Assembly: GCA_045592445.1 (NCBI GenBank)
Contig: JAZNUV010000002.1
Coordinates: 1 to 49,927, forward strand
Source: JAQXGO01 sp045592445
GTDB lineage: Bacteria; Bacillota; Clostridia; UMGS1883; UMGS1540
DNA: 49,927 nucleotides
Direction of reading: 5' to 3'
The position numbers and the translations under genes were made by a program. The notes beneath the pieces were generated by a model. It searched no databases and was not told the DNA's origin. It saw only the letters and a program-made list of their open reading frames with translations. Positions 34,069 to 42,406 of this stretch are shown in pieces. The first letter of the stretch is position 1. The number at the start of each line of letters is the position of its first letter.

Positions 34069-36063
34069 ATGAAGCCTTTAATAAGTGTGATTATCCCGAT
34101 TTATAAGGTAGAAAAATATATTCATGATTGCATTGACTCGGTTTTAGCTCAAACATATACCCATTTGGAAATTATATTGGTAGATGACGGCTCGCCTGAC
34201 AGATGCCCCGAAATCTGTGATGCATATGCAAAAAAGGATAGCAGAATTAAGGTGATCCATAAAGAAAACGGCGGGCTTTCGGATGCAAGAAATGCGGGCC
34301 TTACGATTGCAACAGGCGAATATATTGGATTTGTGGATTCGGATGACCAAATTTCGCCCGACATGTATCAGACGCTTTTGGATACGGCATGGAAAGAAAA
34401 CGCCGAAATTTGCGTATGTCAGTTTTTATACATAAATGAATTCGGGTACGAAATCAATAAAGAGAAAAGAATTTTTTCGGACAATTGTCTTGTGTTAAGC
34501 GGAAAAGAGTGTTTAATCGATAATTATTTTACAGATAACGGCTGGTGTACAGTGCCGGTCTCGAACAAGCTATACAAAGCAGAAATTTGGGAAACGCTGC
34601 GTTTTGAAAAAGGGAAAATCCATGAAGATGAGTTTGCTTTTCACAAAATAATGCTGCAATGCAACCGCGTTGCAATCATCAGTAAAATGCTTTACGGGTA
34701 TAGAAAAAACAGCAGCAGTATTATGGCAAACCGAAATTTTAAGTCGTATGCAAATGCGGCAGAGGCTTTTTGCATAAGGGGTATGGATTGCCTTGAGATT
34801 CTGGACAAAAAATGGCATACTGCGAATGTCAGCATCGTATGCCGTGATTATAAAAAAGCAGGACAATTGTGCCAGAGTGGACAAGACAGGGCAAGTTGTG
34901 ATAAAATAAAAAACAGCATCATTCAATATATAAATGCCGTATATAGGGCAGGAAAAATCTCGCTTTCCAATGCAGGCAGAGCATATGGAGAAATCAAATT
35001 TCCGAAAATATATAAGCTTATAAAAAAACCTTTTTTGAAAGCAAAGGGGTTAAAAAGGTGGCTTTGTCTTAAGAAACAGATAAAGAGATCTGATATTGTG
35101 CTGTTAAACACCATTACCCACGGCAATCTGGGGGACCAGGCGATTGTTCTATCGGAAATACAAATGATGAATGAAATTTTTCCCAATGCCCGCATCTGCG
35201 AATTGAAAGGGGACCAGGTCATTCGTCATTTAAAAAGACTGGTGAAAGTGTTACCTCAAAATAAGCCAATCTTCATTCATGGCGGAGGATATATCGGCAG
35301 CATTTGGGAGCACGAAGAAATCAGGGCAAGAAAAATGGTTCAGGCATTTTCAAACCATAGATTGATTTTTCTTCCGCAAACAGTTACATTTGATATGCAA
35401 AGCGAGGCAGGGAGACAATTTTTTGAGGAATCGAAAAAGATTTACACGGCACATAAAAATCTGACGATTTTTGTCAGAGAGCAGAAAAGCCTTGACTTTA
35501 TGGGAAAGAATATGCCCGATGTGGATTGCCGTTTGGTGCCCGATATCGTGTTGTCCTATAGAGCGAATGTTGAAAAAAAAGAAAGGAACGGGGTGCTTCT
35601 TTGCCTGCGCTCCGACATTGAAAAATCCTTAGTGGAAACCGATTTGCAAAGGATACTTGCGAGCGTGAATCAAAAATATTCAAAAGATGCCATGGTATTC
35701 ACCGACACTGTGGTCGAGCATGATGTTTCGGCTTCTGAAAGACAAGAGGCGGTTAGGAATAAGCTGCAGCAGTTTGGGGAGGCAGAGCTTATCATTACCG
35801 ACCGATTACATGGCATGATTTTTGCATTTTTGGCCAAAACCCCCTGTATTGCTATGGGCAATATAAACGGCAAGGTCGGGGCGGTTTATCAATGGTTTAG
35901 CGACTGCCCGTACGTGAAGTATATTGACAGCGCGGACGACTTGCCCGACGCCCTAAAGGCTTTGGAAAACATAAGCGCGGACGATATGCGCTACACCATG
36001 GATGGTGACAAGTTTGCTTCGCTTAAAGCAATAATCCGAGAAGAGATGAAGGGTTTGTTATGA
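34069..36063 (+). CDS. Fusion: glycosyltransferase family 2 plus polysaccharide pyruvyl transferase
   Basis: A 664-residue protein. Residues 1-310 are a GT2 domain (LISVIIPIYKVEKYIHDCIDS, VDDGSPDRCPEICDAYA, FVDSDDQI). Residues 345-660 are a polysaccharide pyruvyl transferase domain (CsaB/WcaK type) with THGNLGDQAIVLSE, FIHGGGYIGSIWEHE, LVPDIVLSY and ITDRLHGMIFAF. Such domains use phosphoenolpyruvate to put a pyruvyl ketal on a sugar. The fusion suggests that the sugar added by the first half is pyruvylated by the second. Pyruvylated wall glycans anchor SLH-domain proteins in some Gram-positive bacteria; whether that applies here is unknown. Its end overlaps the next gene by 4 bases. Confidence 0.9.
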   Translation: MKPLISVIIPIYKVEKYIHDCIDSVLAQTYTHLEIILVDDGSPDRCPEICDAYAKKDSRIKVIHKENGGLSDARNAGLTIATGEYIGFVDSDDQISPDMYQTLLDTAWKENAEICVCQFLYINEFGYEINKEKRIFSDNCLVLSGKECLIDNYFTDNGWCTVPVSNKLYKAEIWETLRFEKGKIHEDEFAFHKIMLQCNRVAIISKMLYGYRKNSSSIMANRNFKSYANAAEAFCIRGMDCLEILDKKWHTANVSIVCRDYKKAGQLCQSGQDRASCDKIKNSIIQYINAVYRAGKISLSNAGRAYGEIKFPKIYKLIKKPFLKAKGLKRWLCLKKQIKRSDIVLLNTITHGNLGDQAIVLSEIQMMNEIFPNARICELKGDQVIRHLKRLVKVLPQNKPIFIHGGGYIGSIWEHEEIRARKMVQAFSNHRLIFLPQTVTFDMQSEAGRQFFEESKKIYTAHKNLTIFVREQKSLDFMGKNMPDVDCRLVPDIVLSYRANVEKKERNGVLLCLRSDIEKSLVETDLQRILASVNQKYSKDAMVFTDTVVEHDVSASERQEAVRNKLQQFGEAELIITDRLHGMIFAFLAKTPCIAMGNINGKVGAVYQWFSDCPYVKYIDSADDLPDALKALENISADDMRYTMDGDKFASLKAIIREEMKGLL

Positions 36064-37307
36064 AAAATCGAGTTATAATTGATAAAATTCATATCACGAA
36101 AAACAGGATTATATACGGATATCAAGTGGAGGGAGATTGGGTAGAAGCATTTAACCTTGACCAGAATTTCTTTATAGAATATAATGTGGATATTTCGGAT
36201 TTACCGCAGGCTGTGGCAATCGTTCCGCTCTTGGCAAATCTTCTGCCGATGTCGTGGGTATATGATGCCGAGATAGTTTGCGATAGCTGTGATAAGGCGT
36301 TTTATGAAAGCATACCCCATATCAAACAGGGATATATAAATATGTATCCTTCTGTTCAATTTGGCGGAAAGCTGACTTGTGACAGGATTGAAGAGACCCA
36401 TGCCCCGGGCACAGGGAAATCGGGTGCGTTTTTCTCCGGAGGTGTGGATGCCTTTCATACTTTGATTTCCCACGAAAAGGAAAAGCCAGCTTTAATCACG
36501 CTTTGGGGAGCCGATGTGAAGCTGGACGATACAGAGGGATGGGGAAAAGTTTCATCCCATATAGAAGGTGTGGCGGAAAGCTTCGGGCTTGATTTTATAA
36601 AGGTTAAAAGCAGTTTCAGATTGTTTTTAAAAGAACAAGTGCTTGACAAAAAAGTAGAGAAAAGCAAAGATATGTGGTGGCACGGATTTCATCACGGAAT
36701 CGGGATCATTTGCCATGCCGCCCCGATTTGCTACATGCTTGGGATAAAAGCGCTTTACATTGCTTCGTCATTCCACATCAGCCAAAAGGGACAGTATACT
36801 TGCGCGTCTGACCCGACAATTGATAACTTTGTAAAATTTGTGGACGCCGATGTAGTGCACGATGGCTATGAATTTACAAGACAGAATAAAATCGAGGATA
36901 TCACGCAGTTTTCAAAGAGGACAGGGAAAAAAATTCAACTCAGAGTATGCTGGGTGGCACCGGGCGGGACAAATTGCTGCAGTTGCGAAAAATGCTTTAG
37001 AACGATTATGGGCATATATGCGCAAGGGTGCAATCCGCATGACTTCGGGTTTGATTATACCGAAAAGGATTTAAAAATTTGTGTAAAAAAAATTCGTTGC
37101 AGTGGAGATAAACTGAGAGGGGAACTGCGATATGGGCCCATACAGACAGCCATGCGAAAGAATATCAGAAAAAAAGACCTTCCAAAATCATTAAGATGGT
37201 TTTATACGATATCACCTGCCAAGATATGGGAAATTCCTTTGCCGGTCATTTTTCTTAAAAAGGTAAAAAATAAAATGAAAGCGTTGATGCAGAATGCAAA
37301 AAAATAA
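36060..37307 (+). CDS. QueC-like PP-loop ATPase-type protein in a glycan locus, function unknown
   Basis: A 415-residue protein I recognise only at superfamily level. After about 120 residues of unassigned N-terminal sequence it has a PP-loop FFSGGVDAF (residues 124-132; the usual SGGxDS with Ala for the last Ser), then LITLWGADVKLDD and a His-rich MWWHGFHHGIG segment. A cysteine site with spacing C297-x8-C306-x2-C309-x2-C312 follows, the arrangement of the zinc site in QueC. QueC activates a carboxylate with ATP and turns it into an amide and nitrile. Ordinary QueC is about 220-230 residues and comes with queD/queE, absent here. A role in amidating or ligating a carboxylate on the glycan is my inference. 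It overlaps the flippase gene by 14 bases. Confidence 0.7.
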   Translation: MKNRVIIDKIHITKNRIIYGYQVEGDWVEAFNLDQNFFIEYNVDISDLPQAVAIVPLLANLLPMSWVYDAEIVCDSCDKAFYESIPHIKQGYINMYPSVQFGGKLTCDRIEETHAPGTGKSGAFFSGGVDAFHTLISHEKEKPALITLWGADVKLDDTEGWGKVSSHIEGVAESFGLDFIKVKSSFRLFLKEQVLDKKVEKSKDMWWHGFHHGIGIICHAAPICYMLGIKALYIASSFHISQKGQYTCASDPTIDNFVKFVDADVVHDGYEFTRQNKIEDITQFSKRTGKKIQLRVCWVAPGGTNCCSCEKCFRTIMGIYAQGCNPHDFGFDYTEKDLKICVKKIRCSGDKLRGELRYGPIQTAMRKNIRKKDLPKSLRWFYTISPAKIWEIPLPVIFLKKVKNKMKALMQNAKK

Positions 37308-38832
37308 GACAATCGTAAATGTAATATGCAGTGTACTGGTACTTGTGACAAATATTGTCATAAGTTTTTGGCTGTCTCCGTTTATCATTAAAAACATAGG
37401 GGTAGAAGCGAACGGATTTATTTCGCTTGCCAACAATTTCACATCCTATGCAAATTTAATGGTTGCGGCACTCAACAGTATGGCTGCAAGATTTATTACA
37501 ATTGCATATGTACAAGGGGACTATAAAAAAGCAAACCTATACTATAACTCTGTATTTTGGGGGAACTGGATTATTGTAGGCGTTTTGCTGATCCCAGCAT
37601 TTTATTTGATTATGAAGCTGGAAAGCTTTGTAAATGTTCCCGCAGATATTCTTTTTGATGTAAAGCTTTTGTTTGCATTTGTTTTTGCGAATTTCTTTAT
37701 TCAAACGGGTTTGCCGAACTGGGATTGCGGAACATATGTAAGCAACCGTCTTGACAGGGCATATGTGCCGAGCATGGTATTCGGTGTTTTGCGCGCGGTC
37801 ATCCTGGTTTTAATCCTCACATTGTTTACACCCAAGGTGTGGTACATCGGATTTGTAAATATTGTGATTATGATGGCAGGTTGTGTGGTAGGATGGTATA
37901 ACACAAAAAAGCTGACCCCGCATCTTCATGTGTTCTTAAATCCAAAAAAAGCCGTCTGCTCCTTTCGGGCAATTCAGGATTTGGTTGGTTCCGGAATTTG
38001 GGATTCGATTTCGAGCGTTGGAATCATGCTTTTAAATGGGCTTGATTTAATCATTTGCAATCTATTTATCGGGGCTACAGAAATGGGAATATTATCGCTT
38101 TCAAAAACATTGCCCAATTTATTGCAGCAATTGTCAGCCTCTATATGCAATGCTTTTGGCCCGGAGCTTGTGATTAACTACGCTGCTGAAGATAAAGATA
38201 AGTTGCTTCGCGGCATAAAACGTTCAATGAAGATAACCTCTATTTTTCTAACGGTGCCTTTGGTCGGCGTTGTTGTAATGAGCGTTGATTTTTATAAGCT
38301 GTGGGTGCCGTCACAAAATGCAACCCTGCTCGCGACTTTGACGATTGTTACCTGTGCAGGACGTGCCTTTACCAGTGGAATTCAGATTCTTTTTAAGGTC
38401 TTTTCTACAGTCAATAAGGTGAAATTAAATGCGACACTTACCATGCTGAGCGGAGCAGTGTCTACGATAGTCGTTTTTATTCTTTTAAAGAAAACAAACC
38501 TGGGTGTATATGCAATTGCGGGCGTTAGCGTTTTGGTAAACCTTGTCCGAAACATGGTATATACTGTACCTTTTGCCGCAAAATACTTAGGGATGAAAAA
38601 AACACAGTTTTTCCCTCAAGTATTTACTTGTATTACAAGCACACTGCTTTTGACAGCGGTCGGATTTTTTATAAAAGGCTTCTTTACAATTGATTCGTGG
38701 ACAGACTTTTTTGGCGTGGCGATTTTAATGGGAACCCTTTTCTTTGCCATTAGTATTTTTGTGTTCCTTAAGAAAGCCGATCGGACAATACTTTTTGAAA
38801 AAATCAAAGGGAAAGTGAAAAGAAGGGTATAA
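37294..38832 (+). CDS. Oligosaccharide flippase, Wzx/MATE-like (MOP superfamily)
   Basis: A 512-residue integral membrane protein with about 12-14 helices, matching polysaccharide transporters of the MOP superfamily: IVISFWLSPFIIKNIGVEANGFISLANNF at the start and RAFTSGIQILFKVFSTVNKVKLNATL in the second half. It should move the lipid-linked repeat unit across the membrane for the EpsG-type polymerase. The start lies within the end of the preceding QueC-like gene. A 64-base gap with no clear promoter separates it from capE. Confidence 0.9.
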   Translation: MQKNKTIVNVICSVLVLVTNIVISFWLSPFIIKNIGVEANGFISLANNFTSYANLMVAALNSMAARFITIAYVQGDYKKANLYYNSVFWGNWIIVGVLLIPAFYLIMKLESFVNVPADILFDVKLLFAFVFANFFIQTGLPNWDCGTYVSNRLDRAYVPSMVFGVLRAVILVLILTLFTPKVWYIGFVNIVIMMAGCVVGWYNTKKLTPHLHVFLNPKKAVCSFRAIQDLVGSGIWDSISSVGIMLLNGLDLIICNLFIGATEMGILSLSKTLPNLLQQLSASICNAFGPELVINYAAEDKDKLLRGIKRSMKITSIFLTVPLVGVVVMSVDFYKLWVPSQNATLLATLTIVTCAGRAFTSGIQILFKVFSTVNKVKLNATLTMLSGAVSTIVVFILLKKTNLGVYAIAGVSVLVNLVRNMVYTVPFAAKYLGMKKTQFFPQVFTCITSTLLLTAVGFFIKGFFTIDSWTDFFGVAILMGTLFFAISIFVFLKKADRTILFEKIKGKVKRRV

Positions 38833-38896
38833 AACAGTTGCAAATTTGAGTGAAAACAAATAAAAATAACTGATAGAAATGAAATGGGGGAAGAAA

Positions 38897-39931
38897 ATGT
38901 CTCTGTTTGAAAACAAAACTCTACTGATCACCGGCGGAACCGGTTCGTTTGGAAATGCTGTACTGAACAGATTTTTGGAGACGGATATTGGGGAAATACG
39001 CGTTTTCTCGCGTGACGAGAAAAAGCAAGACGACATGCGGCACGATATCGCCGCAAGATTCCCCGCCAAGGCGGACAAGGTCAATTTCTTTATTGGGGAT
39101 GTGCGGGAAATAGGAAGCATTGAAAATGCAATGCATGGCGTAGACTATATATTCCATGCTGCGGCATTAAAGCAAGTCCCGTCTTGCGAATTTTTCCCGA
39201 TTGAAGCGGTGAAAACGAACGTTCTCGGCACGGAAAATGTATTGACAGCGGCAATTCATGCGGGGGTAAAACGCGTAATCTGTCTTTCCACGGACAAGGC
39301 GGCATATCCGGTAAACGCAATGGGAACGTCGAAGGCAATGATGGAAAAAGTTGTTGTGGCAAAATCCCGAACGGTATCTTCCGATAAAATGAAAATCTGT
39401 TGCACGCGGTACGGGAATGTTATGTGCTCGCGCGGGTCGGTCATTCCGCTTTGGATAGACCAGATTCGGGCGGGAAAGCCGATTACCATTACAGAACCTT
39501 CGATGACACGCTTTATTATGTCGCTTGACGAGGCGGTAGACCTTGTCTTATTCGCGTTTGAGCATGGAACAAACGGCGATATACTTGTTCAAAAAGCACC
39601 GGCTTGTACCATTGAAACGTTGGCCAAAGCTGTGATAGAACTGTTTAAGCCGGAAACGGAGATTAAGGTTATCGGTATTCGCCACGGGGAAAAACTGTAT
39701 GAAACACTTCTTACCAATGAAGAATGTGCAAACGCAATAGATATGGGTGATTTTTATCGCGTTCCTTCGGATAATCGCGGGCTCAACTATGATAAATATT
39801 TCAGGGATGGTGACGTAAAGAGAGCGACGCTTCGCGAATTTGATTCCATGAACACAGAGTTGCTTACAGTTGAAGAAGTGAAAGAAAAACTTTTGGGGTT
39901 AAAGTATATTCGTGAGGAACTCGCAAAATGA
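38897..39931 (+). CDS. capE: UDP-GlcNAc 4,6-dehydratase/5-epimerase CapE (WbjB/FnlA)
   Basis: A 344-residue SDR enzyme of the CapE/FlaA1 family. It has the NAD-binding TGGTGSFGNAVL, VFSRDEKKQDDMR and HAAALKQVPSCE, with the catalytic region S131-T-D-K followed by M142-G-T-S-K146. Where most SDRs have Tyr in YxxxK, this has Met, a change also known in Staphylococcus CapE. It makes the first step from UDP-GlcNAc toward UDP-L-FucNAc (dehydration and 5-epimerisation). The ATG at 38897 has GGGGGAAG before it; an ATG 18 bases upstream is less likely. Length fits CapE (about 342). Confidence 0.93.
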   Translation: MSLFENKTLLITGGTGSFGNAVLNRFLETDIGEIRVFSRDEKKQDDMRHDIAARFPAKADKVNFFIGDVREIGSIENAMHGVDYIFHAAALKQVPSCEFFPIEAVKTNVLGTENVLTAAIHAGVKRVICLSTDKAAYPVNAMGTSKAMMEKVVVAKSRTVSSDKMKICCTRYGNVMCSRGSVIPLWIDQIRAGKPITITEPSMTRFIMSLDEAVDLVLFAFEHGTNGDILVQKAPACTIETLAKAVIELFKPETEIKVIGIRHGEKLYETLLTNEECANAIDMGDFYRVPSDNRGLNYDKYFRDGDVKRATLREFDSMNTELLTVEEVKEKLLGLKYIREELAK

Positions 39932-39989
39932 GGAAAATCGCTAAGAAAAGGACATTCGCAGATTAGATAAACAGAAATAGGGGGAGTCC

Positions 39990-41186
39990 ATGAATATACT
40001 GATAACAGGGGCAAAAGGGTTTGTTGGAAAAAATCTTTGTGCGGCACTGAAAAATATACGCGACGGCAAGGATAGAACACATCCAAGCCTTGTGATTGAC
40101 GAAATTTTTGAATACGATATTGACACAAATTCCGCGTTTTTTGCGGAATACTGCGCCAAAGCGGACTTTGTGTTCAATCTTGCAGGGGTGAACCGACCGC
40201 AAAAGAATGATGAATTTATGGCGGGGAATTTCGGCTTTGCATCCACTTTGCTGGACACGCTGAAAAAGCACAACAACACCTGTCCCGTCATGCTTTCGTC
40301 CTCCATTCAGGCAACCTGTATTGGTCGGTATGACGGCGATTACGGACGTTCCAAAAAGGCAGGGGAGGAGCTGATTTTCGCTTACGGCGAAGAAACAGGA
40401 GCAAAAGTCCTCGTTTATCGTTTTCCGAATCTGTTCGGAAAATGGTGCAGACCGAATTACAATTCTGCCGTTGCTACTTTCTGTCATAACATTGCAAACG
40501 ATTTGCCAATAAAGGTGAATGACAAAGATGCAAAGCTGGAGCTTTTATACATTGATGACCTGGTTGATGAAATGATTCTTGCCCTTGAGGGCAGGGAGCA
40601 TCATTGTACCTTTGATGGGATTGATACGGTTTTCGTAAAGGATGGCAAATATTGTGCCGCGCCCGTTACGCACAAAGTAACTCTCGGCGAAATTGCAGAT
40701 TTGCTGTATGCCTTTGCCGAACAGCCTAGAACTTTGATTCTGCCCGAAATTCCTGACAATTCCTTTGCAAAAAAGTTATATAGCACCTATCTTTCCTATT
40801 TACCAAAGGAAAAGATTTCCTTTCCGTTGAAAATGAATACAGATGCAAGAGGCAGTTTTACCGAGCTTCTTAAAACCGCAAATTGCGGGCAGTTCTCGGT
40901 GAACATCTCAAAGCCAAATATTACCAAGGGTCAGCATTGGCACAACACAAAGTGGGAGTTTTTCGTTGTGGTAAGCGGTCACGGGCTCATTGAAATGCGG
41001 AAAATCGGCACAGACGAGGTCTTGAAATTTGAGGTCAGCGGTGAGAAGATAGAGGCGGTACATATGCTGCCGGGCTACACGCACAACATTATCAATCTCA
41101 GTGATTCGCAAGACCTTGTAACTTTGATGTGGGCAAATGAACCATTTAACCCCAAAAGACCGGATACATTTGGGGAACCGGTATAG
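39990..41186 (+). CDS. capF: Bifunctional UDP-sugar epimerase/reductase CapF (WbjC/FnlB)
   Basis: A 398-residue two-domain protein. Residues 1-260 are an extended SDR (MNILITGAKGFVGKNLC, FNLAGVNRPQ, YGRSKKAGEE with Tyr and Lys of the active site). Residues 275-398 are a cupin with metal ligands in GQHWHNTKWEFF (H316, H318) and PGYTHNIINL. In Staphylococcus CapF the cupin does 3-epimerisation and the SDR reduces C4 with NADPH, giving UDP-N-acetyl-L-talosamine. The gene lies 58 bases after capE and 9 before capG, the same order as in Staphylococcus and Pseudomonas. Confidence 0.95.
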   Translation: MNILITGAKGFVGKNLCAALKNIRDGKDRTHPSLVIDEIFEYDIDTNSAFFAEYCAKADFVFNLAGVNRPQKNDEFMAGNFGFASTLLDTLKKHNNTCPVMLSSSIQATCIGRYDGDYGRSKKAGEELIFAYGEETGAKVLVYRFPNLFGKWCRPNYNSAVATFCHNIANDLPIKVNDKDAKLELLYIDDLVDEMILALEGREHHCTFDGIDTVFVKDGKYCAAPVTHKVTLGEIADLLYAFAEQPRTLILPEIPDNSFAKKLYSTYLSYLPKEKISFPLKMNTDARGSFTELLKTANCGQFSVNISKPNITKGQHWHNTKWEFFVVVSGHGLIEMRKIGTDEVLKFEVSGEKIEAVHMLPGYTHNIINLSDSQDLVTLMWANEPFNPKRPDTFGEPV

Positions 41187-41195
41187 GAGGAAAGT

Positions 41196-42386
41196 ATGAA
41201 AACACAAATTAAAACAGATTATTCCAACATTCATTGGCAAGAAAACGGAAAACTAAAGCTTTTAATTATTGTGGGCACGCGCCCCGAAATTATCCGACTT
41301 GCCGCGGTAATCAACAAATGCCGCCATTATTTTGACTGCATTCTTGCCCACACGGGGCAAAACTACGATTACAACTTAAATGGCGTGTTTTTCAAGGATT
41401 TAAAGATTAAAGACCCCGAGGTTTACATGGATGCCGTTGGCGATGACCTCGGCGAAACGGTCGGCAATATCATAAACTGCTCCTACAAGCTGATGAAGCA
41501 GATAAAGCCGGATGCCCTTTTAATTTTAGGGGATACCAATTCCTGCCTTTCTGCAATCGCAGCAAAACGGCTGCACATTCCCATATTTCATATGGAGGCG
41601 GGCAACAGATGCAAGGACGAATGCTTGCCCGAGGAAACAAACCGACGGATTGTTGACATTATTTCCGATGTCAATCTCGCATATTCCGAACACGCCAGAA
41701 GATACCTGGCAGAGTGCGGGTTGCCAAAGGAGAGAACGTATGTAACCGGGTCTCCTATGGCAGAAGTATTGCATCAAAACCTGACTGAAATCAAGAAAAG
41801 TGATATACATACACGCCTGGGGCTGGAAAAAGGGAAATATATTCTGCTTTCTGCGCACCGGGAGGAGAACATTGATACGGAAAAGAACTTTACAAGTCTT
41901 TTCAATGCGGTGAACGCATTGGCGCAAAAGTATGATATGCCGATTCTGTATTCATGCCATCCGCGTTCCCGTAATCGGCTGCGGGAGAGTGGATTTGTGC
42001 TGGATGAGAGGGTGATTCAGCATGAGCCGCTCGGTTTTCATGATTACAACTGCTTACAGATGCATGCATTCGCAGTCATATCCGACAGCGGGACACTGCC
42101 TGAAGAAAGCAGCTTTTTCACAAGTATTGGCCATCCGTTCCCCGCGGTGAGCCTTCGCACCTCCACCGAACGGCCGGAGGCACTTGACAAAGCGTGCTTT
42201 ATTCTCGCCGGCATAGATGAAAAATCCCTTTTGGGGGCAGTGACAACTGCGGTTGACATGGTCGCGATGGGAGAGAACGGAACGCCTGTGCCGGATTATA
42301 CCGATGAAAATGTTTCCGCAAAGGTGGTAAAGATCATTCAGTCCTATACGGGCGTTGTGGATAAAATGGTTTGGAGAAAGTTCTGA
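41196..42386 (+). CDS. capG: UDP-sugar 2-epimerase CapG (WbjD/FnlC), yielding UDP-L-FucNAc
   Basis: A 396-residue enzyme of the UDP-GlcNAc 2-epimerase family: LIIVGTRPEIIRLA, LAHTGQNYDYNLNGVFF, HMEAGNRCKDECLPEETNRRIVDIISD, LLSAHREENID and ISDSGTLPEES. The segment HMEAGNRC is the form seen in the CapG/WbjD branch. It performs the last step, 2-epimerisation to UDP-N-acetyl-L-fucosamine. GGAGG stands before the ATG. The following gene begins near or inside its end. Confidence 0.95.
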   Translation: MKTQIKTDYSNIHWQENGKLKLLIIVGTRPEIIRLAAVINKCRHYFDCILAHTGQNYDYNLNGVFFKDLKIKDPEVYMDAVGDDLGETVGNIINCSYKLMKQIKPDALLILGDTNSCLSAIAAKRLHIPIFHMEAGNRCKDECLPEETNRRIVDIISDVNLAYSEHARRYLAECGLPKERTYVTGSPMAEVLHQNLTEIKKSDIHTRLGLEKGKYILLSAHREENIDTEKNFTSLFNAVNALAQKYDMPILYSCHPRSRNRLRESGFVLDERVIQHEPLGFHDYNCLQMHAFAVISDSGTLPEESSFFTSIGHPFPAVSLRTSTERPEALDKACFILAGIDEKSLLGAVTTAVDMVAMGENGTPVPDYTDENVSAKVVKIIQSYTGVVDKMVWRKF

Positions 42387-42406
42387 GCAGAAAGGAGGGC
42401 ATACCG

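Noticed and set aside
36060..37307. QueC-like protein as a true queuosine or antiphage (Qat/CBASS) gene
   Set aside because: No queD, queE, qatA/B/D or CD-NTase genes are near, the length is different from QueC, and the gene overlaps glycan genes on both sides.
38838..38866. Possible promoter before capE (TTGCAA-17-TAAAAA)
   Set aside because: Both hexamers match only 4 of 6 positions in an A-rich gap; such matches are expected by chance. capE can be served by the upstream transcript.
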